Shown here: positions 22,826 to 35,200 of the stretch, in pieces | How the letters are laid out: the number at the start of each line of letters is the position of its first letter | How positions within the stretch are numbered: position 1 is the stretch's first letter | Origin: Serripes groenlandicus | Lineage: Eukaryota; Mollusca; Bivalvia; Cardiida; Cardiidae | Reading direction: 5' to 3' | Assembly (NCBI GenBank): GCA_031761405.1 | Contig: JASEVX010000011.1 | Span: forward strand, 38,109,700 to 38,173,699 | DNA: 64,000 bases | Notes under the pieces: generated by a model | Database searches by the model: none | The model's input: the letters and a program-made list of their open reading frames with translations, nothing else | Told to the model about the DNA's origin: nothing | Position numbers and translations under genes: made by a program

Positions 22826-24550
22826 CTATCGGATAAGGAAAGGACAGTTATTACAATCAAGAAACACAATATTGGCTTATTGAAATATATATGTAAAAAT
22901 GAAAAACAATATACCGGCCATGCGTTCAAATGACCTTTCATGGTAGCAAACGTTAGCTTATCCATCAATCAAGTTACAGTTTTGTTCACGTCTGGTACGC
23001 TCCGTTACAAAACGTGAGCTAACAAACTGCTACACTGAACGCAATGTAAATATATGTGTCCAGGTAATAAGGTTACATTATAATTACATTAAACTTGTGA
23101 TAACTCGAACATTGGACAATTCGAATATACTTTACTCGAACCATTTCCTTGAATGGTAAGTATTTACTTTAGAAACAGCGTAGCAGTAGTTCGGATTGGT
23201 CATACGAGTAATCATATCTTCTGCTAAGCATTTTTTTTTGTCATGAATACTTGCTTTTCATAATAAACATTTAAGTCTCTTTCCTGTGAAAATTATCTGA
23301 GTCCCAATCCCCTGCATCCCTATGCCTTCATATTGAATGTTCTTAAATTGAAATGAATGCTCGTCTGGTGTATATACTTCTGGCGAGCGTATATATTGCT
23401 CTCTTTCCTTCTTAAAAAAGAAAATATAAACAGGCCTAATATGTTTTACAGACGATATCCGATTGTATTTTAACAAAAAAGCCATTTCCGAGGTTTATAT
23501 CGAGCTCTACCAGGAATATACCTTTAAATTCCGAGCTAAATACCGATACCTAAATTGAGTTTTATCTAAGTATTCCAATTTTGTTATTTGAAATTATTCA
23601 TTGAATTCCGAGGTCTAAATCGAACCATTGTGTTTTACTGTAGAATTCCGATTGTGTCATTACAAATAAACGTTTAAATTCCGAGCTCAATACCAAGGCC
23701 TAAATCAAGTGTTATCGATTAATTCCAATTGTGTTCTTTGAAATTTATTATCGCATTCGGAAGTCCAAATCGAGCTATTGTGATTTACCGAAGAATTCCG
23801 ATTGTGTCATTATAGATAAACCATCGAATTCCGAGGTCTAAACCGAGCTTTCGTGTTTTACCGAAGAATTAAAATGGGATATATATAGAATCTGAAATAA
23901 GTTGTCATTTCGTATAAAGTTTTATTAAACGAGTTCTAGAAAGGTTTCGCTTAATGGCACATTTCTTGGACGAGATTTATAAAACTTTATGAAATGACAA
24001 CGAATGACAGATTCTTTTTATCACATGACAAAAAAAAATCAAACAAAATCAGGTTTTCGCTGTCAGAAAATAGTCCCAACATGATATACTTAATAACTAA
24101 TCACACACAAAAAATATTTGTTATGAACGATAATGATCCCTTTACCTCATCCATCTATCGTGACGTTTGTGTTTACCGGATACACGTTCTCAGCCATTTT
24201 GTAAACATTCGCGGATGAGTACAAAAATAGTGATTCGGTCATGTTAAATTACACATGTGACATATAAAGAAATACGTAATGGGTAAATTAGATCGGATAC
24301 AAGCATTGTCATGTGATAAATATATATATATATATATTTAAAGTTCACAATTATGCTGCGTATGACGGCAAACGACTCTGAATATTCTACAACAGAAAAA
24401 CGATTTCTCTCACAATCGTCCTTTTGGTCGCATCGCGCGAGAAACGACCTCCTGATCAGACTGTGTGGATGCCTCAGGATAATTATAATTGTATCAGCTT
24501 TCAAAGTCTCGAAGGTCGTTTCTCGCGAGACTTGTTCCATTTTAGTTTAC
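22826..24550 (-). other. Intron of the receptor pseudogene
   Basis: GT-AG bounded (donor GGGTAAAC, acceptor CCGATAG), about 1.7 kb. It contains a degenerate 70-79-bp repeat at 23487-23870, foldbacks at 23900-24002 and 24436-24530, and a (TA)n tract near 24317-24336. It lacks the 48/52-bp minisatellite found in the introns of A and B. Confidence 0.7.
23487..23870 (-). repeat. Degenerate tandem repeat, 70-79 bp, about five copies
   Basis: GAATTCCGAGGTCTAAATCG and relatives recur near 23527, 23604, 23674, 23753 and 23826. Alternate copies resemble each other more (GAGCTAAATACC-like against GAGGTCTAAATCG-like). Confidence 0.7.
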
Positions 24551-24986
24551 CCAATCATTAAACTCGATCACAGACTCCCTGTCATTGGCGTTCGGAATAA
24601 ACCAAGACTGGTTTCCAAACATCCGCCGCCTTCATATAGATTCTCGAGAGGTTGTAATGATCAGCCGGGTTCCAGACCATCTTATCATCCCACCAAACTA
24701 ACGTAAACGTCATGGTCGTTGACATGGTTTCTTCTTTCTCATCGATACCTAACAATGCGGATAAAGATAGTGCAATGAATACATCGAATTGACGGTTATT
24801 CTTGCCTTCAAGTTTTGTCCATGGTTATATCACCGGATCGTATTCGTGTTTTAAAGAGTCAATGAGATTCTTTTTCATCACGTAATAATCCGTTTCCGCG
24901 TCCGCCTTACACATCTCGTGTAAACTTCCAGAACATAATACAACAATGTAGAGGAAACGTTTAACGATATCCCGATTACACAACAT
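24551..24986 (-). pseudogene. Receptor pseudogene, exon 1 (signal peptide and outer ligand-binding domain)
   Basis: Starts at ATG 24986 with a signal-peptide-like FLYIVVLCSGSL core, then ETDYYVMKKNLIDSLKHEYD, aligning to DYYRAESDLINTLLDGYN of A. An in-frame TAA at 24825-24827 replaces the Arg codon of A and B. Downstream the homology continues in the same frame (FIALSLSALLGIDEKEETMS, WWDDKMVW) until about 24608. There one extra base shifts the frame; WFIPNANDRESVIEFNDW resumes in the next frame, up to a phase-0 donor at 24551. Length after removing that base is 145 codons, against 147 and 144 in A and B. Confidence 0.88.
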
Positions 24987-25147
24987 GTTCGGTGCGTTTC
25001 TTATGACATTTACAATGCAGTCCAATAATTTAATTTCCAAATACTTAGTAATCCTTTCGTTTGTACCTTTTTGGAAATCACATGTAAAGCTGTAAAACTT
25101 ATAAATATGTTACGAAACACATCGTGTCACGGTTACACCTCACTGCC

Positions 25148-25326
25148 GTTAACCCTTTCCCTCATACAACAAATCTGCAGCAGACGACTTTGAACATAAG
25201 TTGTCAAAAAATAGAAAATCTCTATAATTAAATGGATAACCTATGACTAAAAGTGGAAAACATTGTGTCAAAACTTTTTTTGACACTATGTTTTCAAAAA
25301 ACCGTCTGCTGCAGAGGTATCAGTTA
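25148..25326 (+). mobile_element. MITE-B copy, right end lost
   Basis: TTAACCCTTTCCCTCATAC at the left, CTGCAGCAGACGACTTTGAA, and CTGCTGCAGAGGTATCAG where the right end breaks off. It lies just upstream of the receptor pseudogene. Confidence 0.75.
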
Positions 25327-25489
25327 AAGAGCTTGACTATTTACATAATACCTTATAGCTTATGTGTCTATTGTTAACGTTGTCAACTTTAATAGGTGAA
25401 CACGTTTACAAAGGTACGACGGGCAGGTTTGATTATATTACAACTAAATGTACACCTAGCCACCGCTACTACCCGACTCATTACATGAA

Positions 25490-25735
25490 CACCGCCTCGG
25501 TGGTGTAGTGGTAGATTGACTTCCTCGCGTGCGGGAGTTCGCTGGTTCGATCCGCGGTCGGGTCATACCAAAGACTTTAGTTATGGTAGTAATGGCTGCC
25601 CTTCGTGGTTGCGGGTTTAGCGTTACGACTGACTGACTGGTGTCAGGATAAATGGACCAGTAGTACTGGTAACTTACCCAGGAAAGGCCGTGAACAAATT
25701 GTTGAAAGCAGCGTAAAACACCAAACAATCAGAAC
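25490..25735 (+). mobile_element. SINE1 copy (reference copy for the family)
   Basis: tRNA-derived head with Pol III A-box-like TGGTGTAGTGG and B-box GGTTCGATCCG. The body has ACCAAAGACTTTAG, GCGTTACGACTGACTGACTG and ATGGACCAGTAGTACTGG; the tail is GTTGAAAGCAGCGTAAAACA. Non-coding retroposon that would need a LINE for mobilisation. Confidence 0.85.
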
Positions 25736-25798
25736 TATTACATGAACACTAAATATTTGTGTTTCTCTTCCTGTCGTTGTCGACTTTAGATAAGATGT

Positions 25799-26026
25799 TT
25801 AATCCTTTCCCACATACAGACGAGTTCTTACATCAATGCAGCAAACGACTTTTTGAAAACATTGTGACAACAGGATAAATTGTTTACAATGAACAATTTG
25901 CAATTTAGCCGAAAGCTCTCAACTCTAGTAAACTTTTGTCTTGTCATGTATAGGGAATGTTCATATGTTTGCCTATATATATTTTAAACTGTCGTCTGCT
26001 GCGAATAAATGTATGTGGGAAAGAAA
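25799..26026 (+). mobile_element. MITE-B copy, degraded centre
   Basis: ATCCTTTCCCACATACAGAC at the left, CTGCTGCGAATAAATGTATG and GTGGGAAAG at the right. Confidence 0.55.
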
Positions 26027-26029
26027 AAA

Positions 26030-27004
26030 CTTAGATATGTATCACATGTCGCAAGCTTCATCTTACAAATAACATAATTATATGCTAATGTGTATTTGAG
26101 CGTACAAGGAGCTCCATGAAAACCAACATTGGCGTTTCTATTCCACATGTGAACAAATATATGTCTGTGCATCCATTCTGTCGGATCAACATATAAACTG
26201 TTTTTAAAAGTTTCTTAAAACTTTATATGACTTCATGCGAACAATTCAGAGCCAGATTAGACTGTGTGGATGTTCAGGTAGATCAGGTTCTACAATTGTC
26301 ACAAAACACTTAAAGTTGTTTTTGGTGAAAACCGTGCGTCGAAGATTATTTCTGTTGTCATGACGACACTCTATTTGCAATGCGGCGCGATTTGAATGAC
26401 GTTTTACCAGATGTACTGATAAATCAAGCACAATATATCGCCCTGGATATTGTTCGCGTTTTTTTTTTTATATCATATATATAAATATACATATATATAG
26501 TAAAAAACAGACACTTAATTGGTTAAAACGTGCCAACCAACCGGTTTCGTTCATTCTACTCACCAGGGCAACGCTAATATTTGTAAAGGCGTTTTTACGT
26601 CATAGCTTCTAAGAATGCCGATCATTAACGACTTCATGCGGAAATTACCGAACACATTACGGAAGTCTACCTTAAGGTTCCCATGGACTTATCAGAGGAA
26701 TCCATTGGGTATTAATGTTTGTTACTAATGCCTGCAAACAACAAAGGTGTGAATCGTTGTCACGTATGTTCTTAAAGTGAATGAAGCAGCACCAGTATGC
26801 TTTTTGTATTAACGCACTTCTTTTGCTTTGACGTAATAGAAAGTCGTCAGATGAAAATGTTAATATATGGAATATGAATAAATGAAGCAGTAACTTACAT
26901 GAGCATCACAGTGATATAACTGAAACAGTGTTGAACGTGGCGTAAAACAAAATGCAAACAAACAAACAAACAAAGCAAACCGAATTTATCAAAAAAGGCC
27001 ATAT
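26030..27004. other. Non-coding sequence
   Basis: No gene recognised. Near 26249-26300 there is a GCCAGATTAGACTGTGTGGA motif resembling parts of 24460 and 33370, a probable MITE fragment. An AT-rich tract lies at 26460-26510. Confidence 0.4.
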
Positions 27005-27256
27005 CGAGGGCTTGGCGTGAAACGGTTGTAACTAAAAATAAAAACCTATTTTGAAAACCCTGGTTTAGGGGCAATTTTGACCCCTTTGTAAACAATGCAA
27101 ATTTAGGTGCCATTGCTCAGAACGAGCAATGGCACCTAAATTTCCATTGTTTACCAAGAAAAACTATTCAACGCTTATAAAGACTGTATGGCGAGGTGAT
27201 TAACCTTGGTAAAAAAATACCAATTTTAGTTACAACCGTTTCACGCCAAGCCCTCG
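27005..27256. mobile_element. FB-D foldback element
   Basis: CGAGGGCTTGGCGTGAAACG at the left and its exact reverse at the right (252 bp), with a GCTCAGAACGAGC centre. The flanks read ATAT on both sides, so a TA-type duplication is possible. Confidence 0.85.
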
Positions 27257-27747
27257 ATATATGTAACGAGGCTTGATTCCATGCGTCTAGCATGATATGG
27301 TATTGCTTGTTGTCTTGAATACATTAATTCAAAGCTGTAATCACTTGTTGCATAATTTGTAGATTGCACCGGCTAAATAAACATGTAAGGAAATGAGTAT
27401 CCAATGAGAACCAATCTCTATACAACGACTACCATGTTTTAAGTCAATTCACACCCTTTGTGCGAAATCATAATCGAGAATGATCTCGGATCAGTACACT
27501 CTTTAAAACCAATAAATGCCAAACATTTTATCTTATCAAATCCGAAATCAAACCCAATCTCTCACTTACAATGTTACCACGTACGATATACATCTGCACG
27601 GGACTACTTTAAGAACTTCTAGATAATATTATAGCAATCCTCTATAAATGAATGAATAACTATTGAATAAAGTTGAAAACATTGTGGCTAAATGAGAAAA
27701 TGCTCATCATGAGATATTTATGCCACATTGTTTCCAAGTGGTCTGAC

Positions 27748-28030
27748 AGACGAGCCCCGGTAGCGACGCGGGCTGTCAATCCAGGGGTTGTAAGTTCGAT
27801 TTCCAGCTCGGCCAACATTCTTTCCGACTTTTGACAAAAGTCACTGTGACATGCATCATTCGTCTTTCACCAATGGGCTGTTTAACAGTCTATGTGAAAA
27901 AGCAGCTAGTTGCTTGGAAAGTATGTTGTCTGGTGTACTGGTGAGGAAAAACCAGGAAACGCATAAGTAAATGAACTGGTTGCCGTGATATTGAAAACGG
28001 TGTTAAACCCTAATCAATCAATCAATCAAT
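27748..28030 (+). mobile_element. SINE2 copy with 13-bp target duplication
   Basis: Nearly full-length (the A-box region has a small deletion), ending in (AATC)n. CAAGTGGTCTGAC occurs perfectly at 27735-27747 and 28031-28043, showing insertion by retroposition into an older MITE-B relic. Confidence 0.9.
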
Positions 28031-28430
28031 CAAGTGGTCTGACGCATTGTAAGTTTCTTTGTTTCTGAACTGTATTTTACCAAATGTCGTTATTTCTCTT
28101 TAAACCTCCTGCCATTTTAACTTTCCTAAAAGGTAAAATATTCGCTATAAAAGATAACATTGCGATATATATATTGTTGAAACGGGTGAGATAATTCTCT
28201 TGTCCCCTGACATTATCAGACGGTCGTAACTTCATTACACAATAACTGGAAGTTACATCACTTTAGAATTCAGCGATCATATGCGTTCATCTGGGCCGCG
28301 ACAATGAAAATGGAATTACGTTTGACATCTCCGCTCCGGCATCACATACATGTCTGAAAACGTTAAAGCCGATAGAGCCACATCTCCACACCGATCTTAT
28401 CAGAGCCTTCACTCTACATATACAACATGT

Positions 28431-28663
28431 GAGCCATTCCACGAGAAAACCAACCGTGTTGGCTCTGCGGAAACAATCGACCCGGATCAGTCTAAGCATG
28501 CCGTGCAGGCTTACTCGGACAGACACTTTTCACCTCCTGAGGATTTTCTGTTTCAGGAGGCATTACTTTACACCTCTATCCCACTGAGACTGAAAGTGTC
28601 GGCCCGGATTAGCCTGCCCGGGCTGCAGAGTCCGTAATGCTGGTTTTCTCGAGGAACGGCTCA
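28431..28663 (+). mobile_element. MITE-A copy
   Basis: GAGCCATTCCACGAGAAAAC to CTCGAGGAACGGCTCA; complete. Open frames across it on both strands are incidental. Confidence 0.8.
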
Positions 28664-28994
28664 TGTAACTGTATTATTCTTTATATAAATTTGAGGCCAA
28701 TGTAACTTTACATGATCTAAACACCCGAGAGTTTATAATTCACCTCACTCGTATATACCGTAAGTAAAGAAAGTATCAGCTTTCATTAAAACCCTTTCTA
28801 AGCTAACATTCTTTAAATAGACTTGTTCATCTTTGCATATTGATGAATTTATAGCCGATTGTAGTTGTATTGAGTTGCGCAGACAACAGTATGGTGTCTG
28901 GTCAGACGGCGTCATTGCACAGACTGGTCGTGCTCTGTACTGGTGACACAGGTTTCACACATTCTGTCCAAGCACTGAAAAGGGTGGAAGAAAT

Positions 28995-29180
28995 GAGCCG
29001 TCCCGCGAGAAAACTAAAAAAGGTTCGACCCAGATCAGCCTAAGCATGCCGGGCAGGCTAACCCGAACAGACACTTTTCGCCTCCTGTGGATTTGCTGTT
29101 TCAGGAATCATTCCTCTATATATAGTTCACCCTGAGACGGAATGTGTTGTCCCGGATTCCTTTTCTCGAGGAACGGCTCA
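28995..29180 (+). mobile_element. MITE-A copy, internally deleted
   Basis: GAGCCGTCCCGCGAGAAAAC to CTCGAGGAACGGCTCA, missing part of the right half. Confidence 0.75.
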
Positions 29181-29582
29181 AATGTGTATTGTTACCTTAT
29201 AGTTATAGACCTAGTGACACTGTAGAATGAATATCTCAAGTTGAAATAATATTACATGAACATATTTGGAGAACCCTATCCCAGCAAAAAAAAACACGAA
29301 GAGTATTGACTTCAAGAAGTGATAGCCGTATTGCGAAGGGGGAATTATTAGCTTTTCATGCGCATTTCTTCCTCTCCCTATAATGTAATTCGTCATCCGT
29401 TTCTTCATCTTCATCTTCTTCTTCTTTTGTTTCATCATCATCACAACATCATCATAATAATTATCATCATCATCATCAGCAGTAGCAGCACTCACCCCAC
29501 TAAGTGAACTATTTTCGGAACAATACACCGAGAATGATAACCTACCAATTTGAAGACATAATGGCATATAGCCTACATGTAC

Positions 29583-29720
29583 AAGTCGATCCCTGCTAGC
29601 TCAATCGGTCACAACGGTGGCTAACAATCCAGGGGTTGTGAGTTTGAACCCACACTTTGCTATTAATTATTTCTATGTGGAAATGTAGCCAGTGGTCTGG
29701 GGGAAAAACAAGTAACACAT
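29583..29720 (+). mobile_element. SINE2 relic
   Basis: TAGCTCAATCGGTCACAACG, CTAACAATCCAGGGGTTGTG and a B-box-like GTTTGAACCC head with a shortened body. It sits next to a minus-strand SINE1. Confidence 0.55.
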
Positions 29721-29734
29721 TAAATGATTGATTG

Positions 29735-29963
29735 CTTGGTGTTTGACGTCGCTTTCAACAATTGTTTAGTCAAATCACGGCGTTTACTGGGTAAGTCAAC
29801 ATTACTACTTGTCTGTTTGTCTGAGTCGAAATGCTAACCCCGCAATCCTGAGCGCCAAGGAGGGCTGTTATAACTATCAGGTATTTGGTGTGACACTGCA
29901 GGGGATCGAACCCGTGACCTCCCGCACCCGAGGCGGACGCTCTACCATTACAGTCATGATATA
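29735..29963 (-). mobile_element. SINE1 copy, minus strand
   Basis: Reverse of the family: GTCGCTTTCAACAATTGTTT, ATGCTAACCCCGCAA, a reversed B box GGGGATCGAACCC, then CCCGAGGCGGACGCTCTACC. Confidence 0.75.
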
Positions 29964-30005
29964 ACAGGTATACCATTGAAAAAGGTGTTAAATTCCAAAC
30001 AATGA

Positions 30006-32166
30006 ATCGCATACACAAACACATCATGCTGGTTCTAATCTACTATAAGTGACTATACTGTATACAGGTTGTCTCGAATGGTATCGCATACACAAACACA
30101 TCATGCTGGTTCTAATCTACTATAAGTGACTATACTATATACAGGTTGTCTCGAATGTTATCGCATACACAAACACATCATGCTGGTTCTAATCTACTAT
30201 AAGTGACTATACTTAATAGAGGTTGTCCCGAATGTTATCGCATACATAAACACATCATGCTGGTTCTAATCTACTATAAGTGACTATACTATATACAGGT
30301 TGTCTCGAATGGTATCGCATACTCAAACACATCATGCTGGTTCTAATCTACTATGAGTGACTATACTGTATACAGGTTGTCTCGAATGTTATCGCATACA
30401 CAAACACATCATGCTGGTTCTAATTTACTATGAGTGACTATACTGTATACAGGTTGTCTCGAATGTTATCGCATACACAAACACATCATGCTGGTTCTAA
30501 TCTACTATAAGTGACTATACTATATACAGGTTGTCTCGAATGTTATCGCATACACAAACACATCATGCTGGTTCTAATCTACTATAAGTGACTATACTTA
30601 ATAGAGGTTGTCCCGAATGTTATCGCATACATAAACACATCATGCTGGTTCTGATCTACTATAAGCGACTATACTATATACAGGTTGTCTCGAATGGTAT
30701 CGCATACACAAACACATCATGCTGGTTCTAATCTACTATAAGTGACTATACTTAATGGAGGTTGTCCCGAATGTTATCGCATACATAAACACATCATGCT
30801 GGTTCTAATCTACTATAAGTGACTATACTATATACAGGTTGTCTCGAATGTTATCGCATACTCAAACACATCATGCTGGTTCTAATCTACTATAAGTGAC
30901 TATACTATATACAGGCTGTCTCGAATGTTATCGCATACACAAACACATCATGCTGGTTCTAATCTACTATAAGTGACTATACTATATACAGGTTGTCTCG
31001 AATGTTATCGCATACTCAAACACATCATGCTGGTTCTAATCTACTATAAGTGACTATACTATATACAGGTTGTCTCGAATGTTATCGCATACTCAAACAC
31101 ATCATGCTGGTTCTAATCTACTATAAGTGACTATACTATATACAGGCTGTCTCGAATGTTATCGCATACACAAACACATCATGCTGGTTCTAATCTACTA
31201 TAAGTGACTATACTTAATAGAGGTTGTCCCGAATGTTATCGCATACATAAACACATCATGCTGGTTCTGATCTACTATAAGCGACTATACTATATACAGG
31301 TTGTCTCGAATGGTATCGCATACACAAACACATCATGCTGGTTCTAATCTACTATAAGTGACTATACTTAATAGAGGTTGTCCCGAATGTTATCGCATAC
31401 ATAAACACATCATGTTGGTTCTAATCTACTATAAGTGACTATACTATATACAGGTTGTCTCGAATGTTATCGCATACTCAAACACATCATGCTGGTTCTA
31501 ATCTACTATAAGTGACTATACTATATACAGGCTGTCTCAAATGTTATCGCATACACAAACACATCATGCTGGTTCTAATCTACTATAAGTGACTATACTA
31601 TATACAGGTTGTCTCGAATGGTATCGCATACACAAACACATCATGCTGGTTCTAATCTACTATAAGTGACTATACTGTATACAGGTTGTCTCGAATGGTA
31701 TCGCATACACAAACACATCATGATGGTTCTAATCTACTATGAGTGACTGTACTATATACAGGTTGTCCCGAATGTTATCGCATACACAAACACATCATGC
31801 TGGTTCTAATCTACTATAAGTGACTATACTATATACAGGTTGTCTGGAATGTTATCGCATACACAAACACATCATGCTGGTTCTAATCTACTATAAGTGA
31901 CTATACTATATACAGGTTGTCTCGAATGTTATCGCATACACAAACACATCATGCTGGTTCTAATCTACTATGAGTGACTATACTGTATACAGGTTGTCTC
32001 GAATGTTATCGCATACATAAACACATCATGCTGGTTCTAATCTACTATAAGTGACTATACTGTAATACTGATTGTCTCAAATGTTATCGCATACACAAAC
32101 ACATCATGCTGGTTCTAATCTACTATGAGTGACTATACTGTAATACTGATTGTCTCAAATGTTATC
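30006..32166 (+). repeat. Minisatellite, 77-bp unit, about 28 copies
   Basis: Unit begins TATCGCATACACAAACACAT and includes GGTTCTAATCTACTATAAGT. Two main linker variants occur (TATATACAGGTTGTCTCGAA and TTAATAGAGGTTGTCCCGAA). A run containing the variants CTGATCTACTATAAGCGACT recurs at 30597 and 31213, exactly 616 bp or eight units apart. No coding potential and no clear SINE origin. Confidence 0.95.
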
Positions 32167-32679
32167 CCAAGTTTAATTTGAATCCATTCCAGTACGCGTA
32201 TATTGTCTTAGTTCATGAACATCGTTCGAAGAATTTAAACGAATTTAAGAGTTTAGTTCAAGTGTTCCGATTGCAAAACACAGCTGATAATGAAGATAAC
32301 TTTCTGAATGTGTGTGAAATCTTGTTCAGGTTCCAAGTGCTTTCTCAGTTCCAGATAATTATGAATCTACACGTCCCTTTTTGCGAAAGATCTACGATTT
32401 TATCAATTGTCGGATATTTATCTTTGGCAGATTCCGTTTTTAAAAAAAACAATCGTGAGAGATATTGGAAGGAAATGAAGGACCACGTCAGACGAAAAGT
32501 GGTCTTAAATCTTTCAGCGCCGATGGCAATATTCAGATTGTGTGTATAAAATATAAAACCAGCTCCTCACAAGCTGTCTCAACTGAAACCAGAGCATTGT
32601 CTGACTTTTAGTTTTCATAATAATCAAAGACTTTTATAACGAGAAAATAAATGATTTCGGCCATAAAAGAGTAATATAT

Positions 32680-32848
32680 GAGCCGTCCCGCGAGAAAACC
32701 AACACTGTGGACTCTGCTTAAAGTATCGACCCGGATCAGCCTAAGCATGCCGCACCACTAACCCGGACATACACTTTTCGCCTCCTGTTGATTTTCTGTT
32801 TCAGGAATCATTACTTTATTCCTCTATCCCTCCGAGACGGAATGAGTC
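32680..32848 (+). mobile_element. MITE-A fragment (left part)
   Basis: GAGCCGTCCCGCGAGAAAAC through GACGGAATGAGTC, truncated by the SINE1 fragment that follows. Confidence 0.7.
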
Positions 32849-32849
32849 A

Positions 32850-33005
32850 TATCACGACGGTTCCTAGGTTAATTACAAGAACAGCCGGTGAACTTATCCT
32901 GCCACTAGTGCATTATTCGCAATGATATCCTCGCAATCAAGAGGGAAGCCAATGGTACCATGTGTAAAGTCTTTAGTATTTCTTGACTGGGTATCAAACA
33001 CTGGT
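32850..33005 (-). mobile_element. SINE1 fragment, minus strand
   Basis: ATATCACGACGGTTCCTAGG, ATCCTGCCACTAGTGC and AAAGTCTTTAGTATTTC match the reverse of SINE1. The head is missing. Confidence 0.5.
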
Positions 33006-33348
33006 ATCTCACTATCGACGCATATGCAATACTTACTGAAAAGTAAATGTAATCATCGTATCCTCTCTTTTTAACTTATGTAGACCCTGACCCGACCCAG
33101 TTACGGAGATCAGAGAAGCAAAGGAACTTGTTAAACGCCTGATGCGCAGTTTGACCTGAATCAGCACTGTTCGCAAACTTTATGTTACTTACTTTGTTAT
33201 CACTATCAGCAATGTTTGCAGAAGTTTCAACATTTCAAAACTTTGATCACCATCTGAGGTCCCTCACCTTTAACGTATTAATCACGCGTGTGGTTAATTT
33301 ACCTGTCTGCGCATTCATGATAAAGGATCAGAACGTATGCTTCCATGA

Positions 33349-34235
33349 CTAATTGGCGGACATCGCAGAGCCAGATCAGACTGCGGGAATGCGCTGACTG
33401 ATCTAGATTTATTTTGGATGCAAATGCCTTACGGTTGGTTTTAGCATTAATCGGATCCGAAATGCATTTAAAGTTTCAAAACCCATATCCATTCGACAAA
33501 TTATAATAGTGTCGCCATATGACGTTCCTGATTTTGTTTCAAATATATACAAATTAAACTGAAGCAGAAACTGGATAGATGCACAGTTTTATGATGATAT
33601 GTAAAAGGCATTTCTATTAACTTGCAACAGATAGCGATGCGCACTATCTGTAAAATATACGTAAAAGTGTGTGTTATAGATGTTATCTGTTACTTGTTAT
33701 AGCAAACTACGTGCATCTCTGTCGTTTAAATGCAATAAACATACATACAGAGAACACATCGTTTTGAGCAATTTCTTCTTTTGTCACTATGTTTTCAAAA
33801 AGTCGTCTGCTGCAGAGGCGTCAGAAAGCGTCTGTATGAGAGAAAGCTTTTATGACAAATTGGCGAACACCGCAGAGCAAGACCAGACTGCGCTAGCTGA
33901 TCTAGATTTATATTGGTTGCAAATGCCTTACAGTTGGTTTTAGCATTAATCGGATCCGAAATACATATAAAAGTTTAAAACCCCATATCCATAGGGAAAT
34001 TGATAAATTACGCGTCATGTGACGTTTTTGATTTTGTTTCAAATATATCATAATTAATCTGAAGAAGTCAAATGGATAGATGCAGAGTTTTATCATACTA
34101 TGTAAAACGCATTTCTATTAACTTGCAAAAGTTACGTAAAAGTGTCTATTATAGGTGTTATCTGTTATTTTTTATAGCAAACTACGTGCATCTCTGTCGT
34201 TTCAATGCAATACACATACATACAGAGAACACATG
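33349..34235 (+). repeat. Imperfect tandem duplication of about 0.4 kb
   Basis: 33349-33763 and 33857-34235 align along their length (for example GCATTAATCGGATCCGAAAT at about 33444 and 33943, and TAGCAAACTACGTGCATCTC near both ends). A MITE-B right-end fragment lies between the copies (33764-33856). Confidence 0.8.
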
Positions 34236-34529
34236 AATTATTCTTACACATTTTTTTGAGTTGAAAGTGCTTCAAGTCAGACTCAGGAAAAGTTAAAATA
34301 AATCACAGCTTTCTGGAAAATATACCAATACCATTGGTATCGCCCAGTATAACCGAATCTTAATTGAGGCAGTCCTGTTCGACCCTAATGGTTGTTTACA
34401 CGGTTCTGTGCATAACACGTTTCTTTCAACCATTTAGTTTAATCTTATGTAAAACAAGCTCTGTCAGCCTATATTAATCTCGCCCGATGTCGTCTTCCTG
34501 GAGACATAATAAGTAATTGTGTCGTTTGT

Positions 34530-34620
34530 GTTGGAAAATCTCAAAGGTAGATTCCGTTTATCACGAAATTCGAATCTGGTATGTTTGGTATGAGAGGCCG
34601 AACATCTAACAGTTTGTTTT
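34530..34620 (-). mobile_element. SINE3 tRNA-like head (relic)
   Basis: AAATCTCAAAGG, CGAAATTCGAATCTGGTATG and GAGAGGCCGAAC align to the relic at 4385-4480. Confidence 0.4.
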
Positions 34621-34869
34621 AGCAAAGAGCCGTAATATACATGTATATACCTTACGACTAGTTAACTTAACACAAAAACGCGTTTCTTCCGAAGTGTGTG
34701 AGTTTATTTAAATAATAGCAGTCGGGTAATTCGATCCCGACAGTCGGAAGCCGTAAATCAATATGCCAATATCGCAGGTAAGTGCATTCAGACAGTGGCA
34801 AAACCGTGGTAAATTGTTCAGTTACTCTCAGCGGATACAGTTAAGAAAATCATGAAATTGACAATCTGA

Positions 34870-35200
34870 GCGGAACGTGATTGGAACGAAGTTGGAGCGT
34901 TTTAAGATCGGAACGGCATTTTGCGATCTGAACGAAAAAATCATAGTGAATGAAACACTCCAATCATATGAATTCTTTGCTCATTGAGCGGTTGCAACTA
35001 TTAACTCGATAACTATTTTACGAAACCACTTTTGATCGATAAAAAAGCGTTCCCAGTGATCAAAAGCGACCAATTTGATCGGAACGGAAAAAAGCAATCA
35101 CAATGATTTGATCGGCTTAACGGTTTAAGAGCGGATTGAAACGTCAGCGGAGCGGAACTGACTGGAACGGAGAGGAGCGTGAACGGTAAATCTGTCTATT
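34870..35200. other. Non-coding stretch rich in GGAACG-type motifs
   Basis: GGAACG, GAGCGG and GATCGG motifs recur in both orientations (GCGGAACGTGATTGGAACG near 34870 and CTGGAACGGAGAGGAGCG near 35165). No frame. Possibly an old transposon. Confidence 0.35.

Noticed and set aside
32178..32549. 123-codon frame beside the 77-bp array
   Set aside because: It begins at TTG, has no early ATG, and matches no family I recognise. A degraded gene fragment cannot be excluded.
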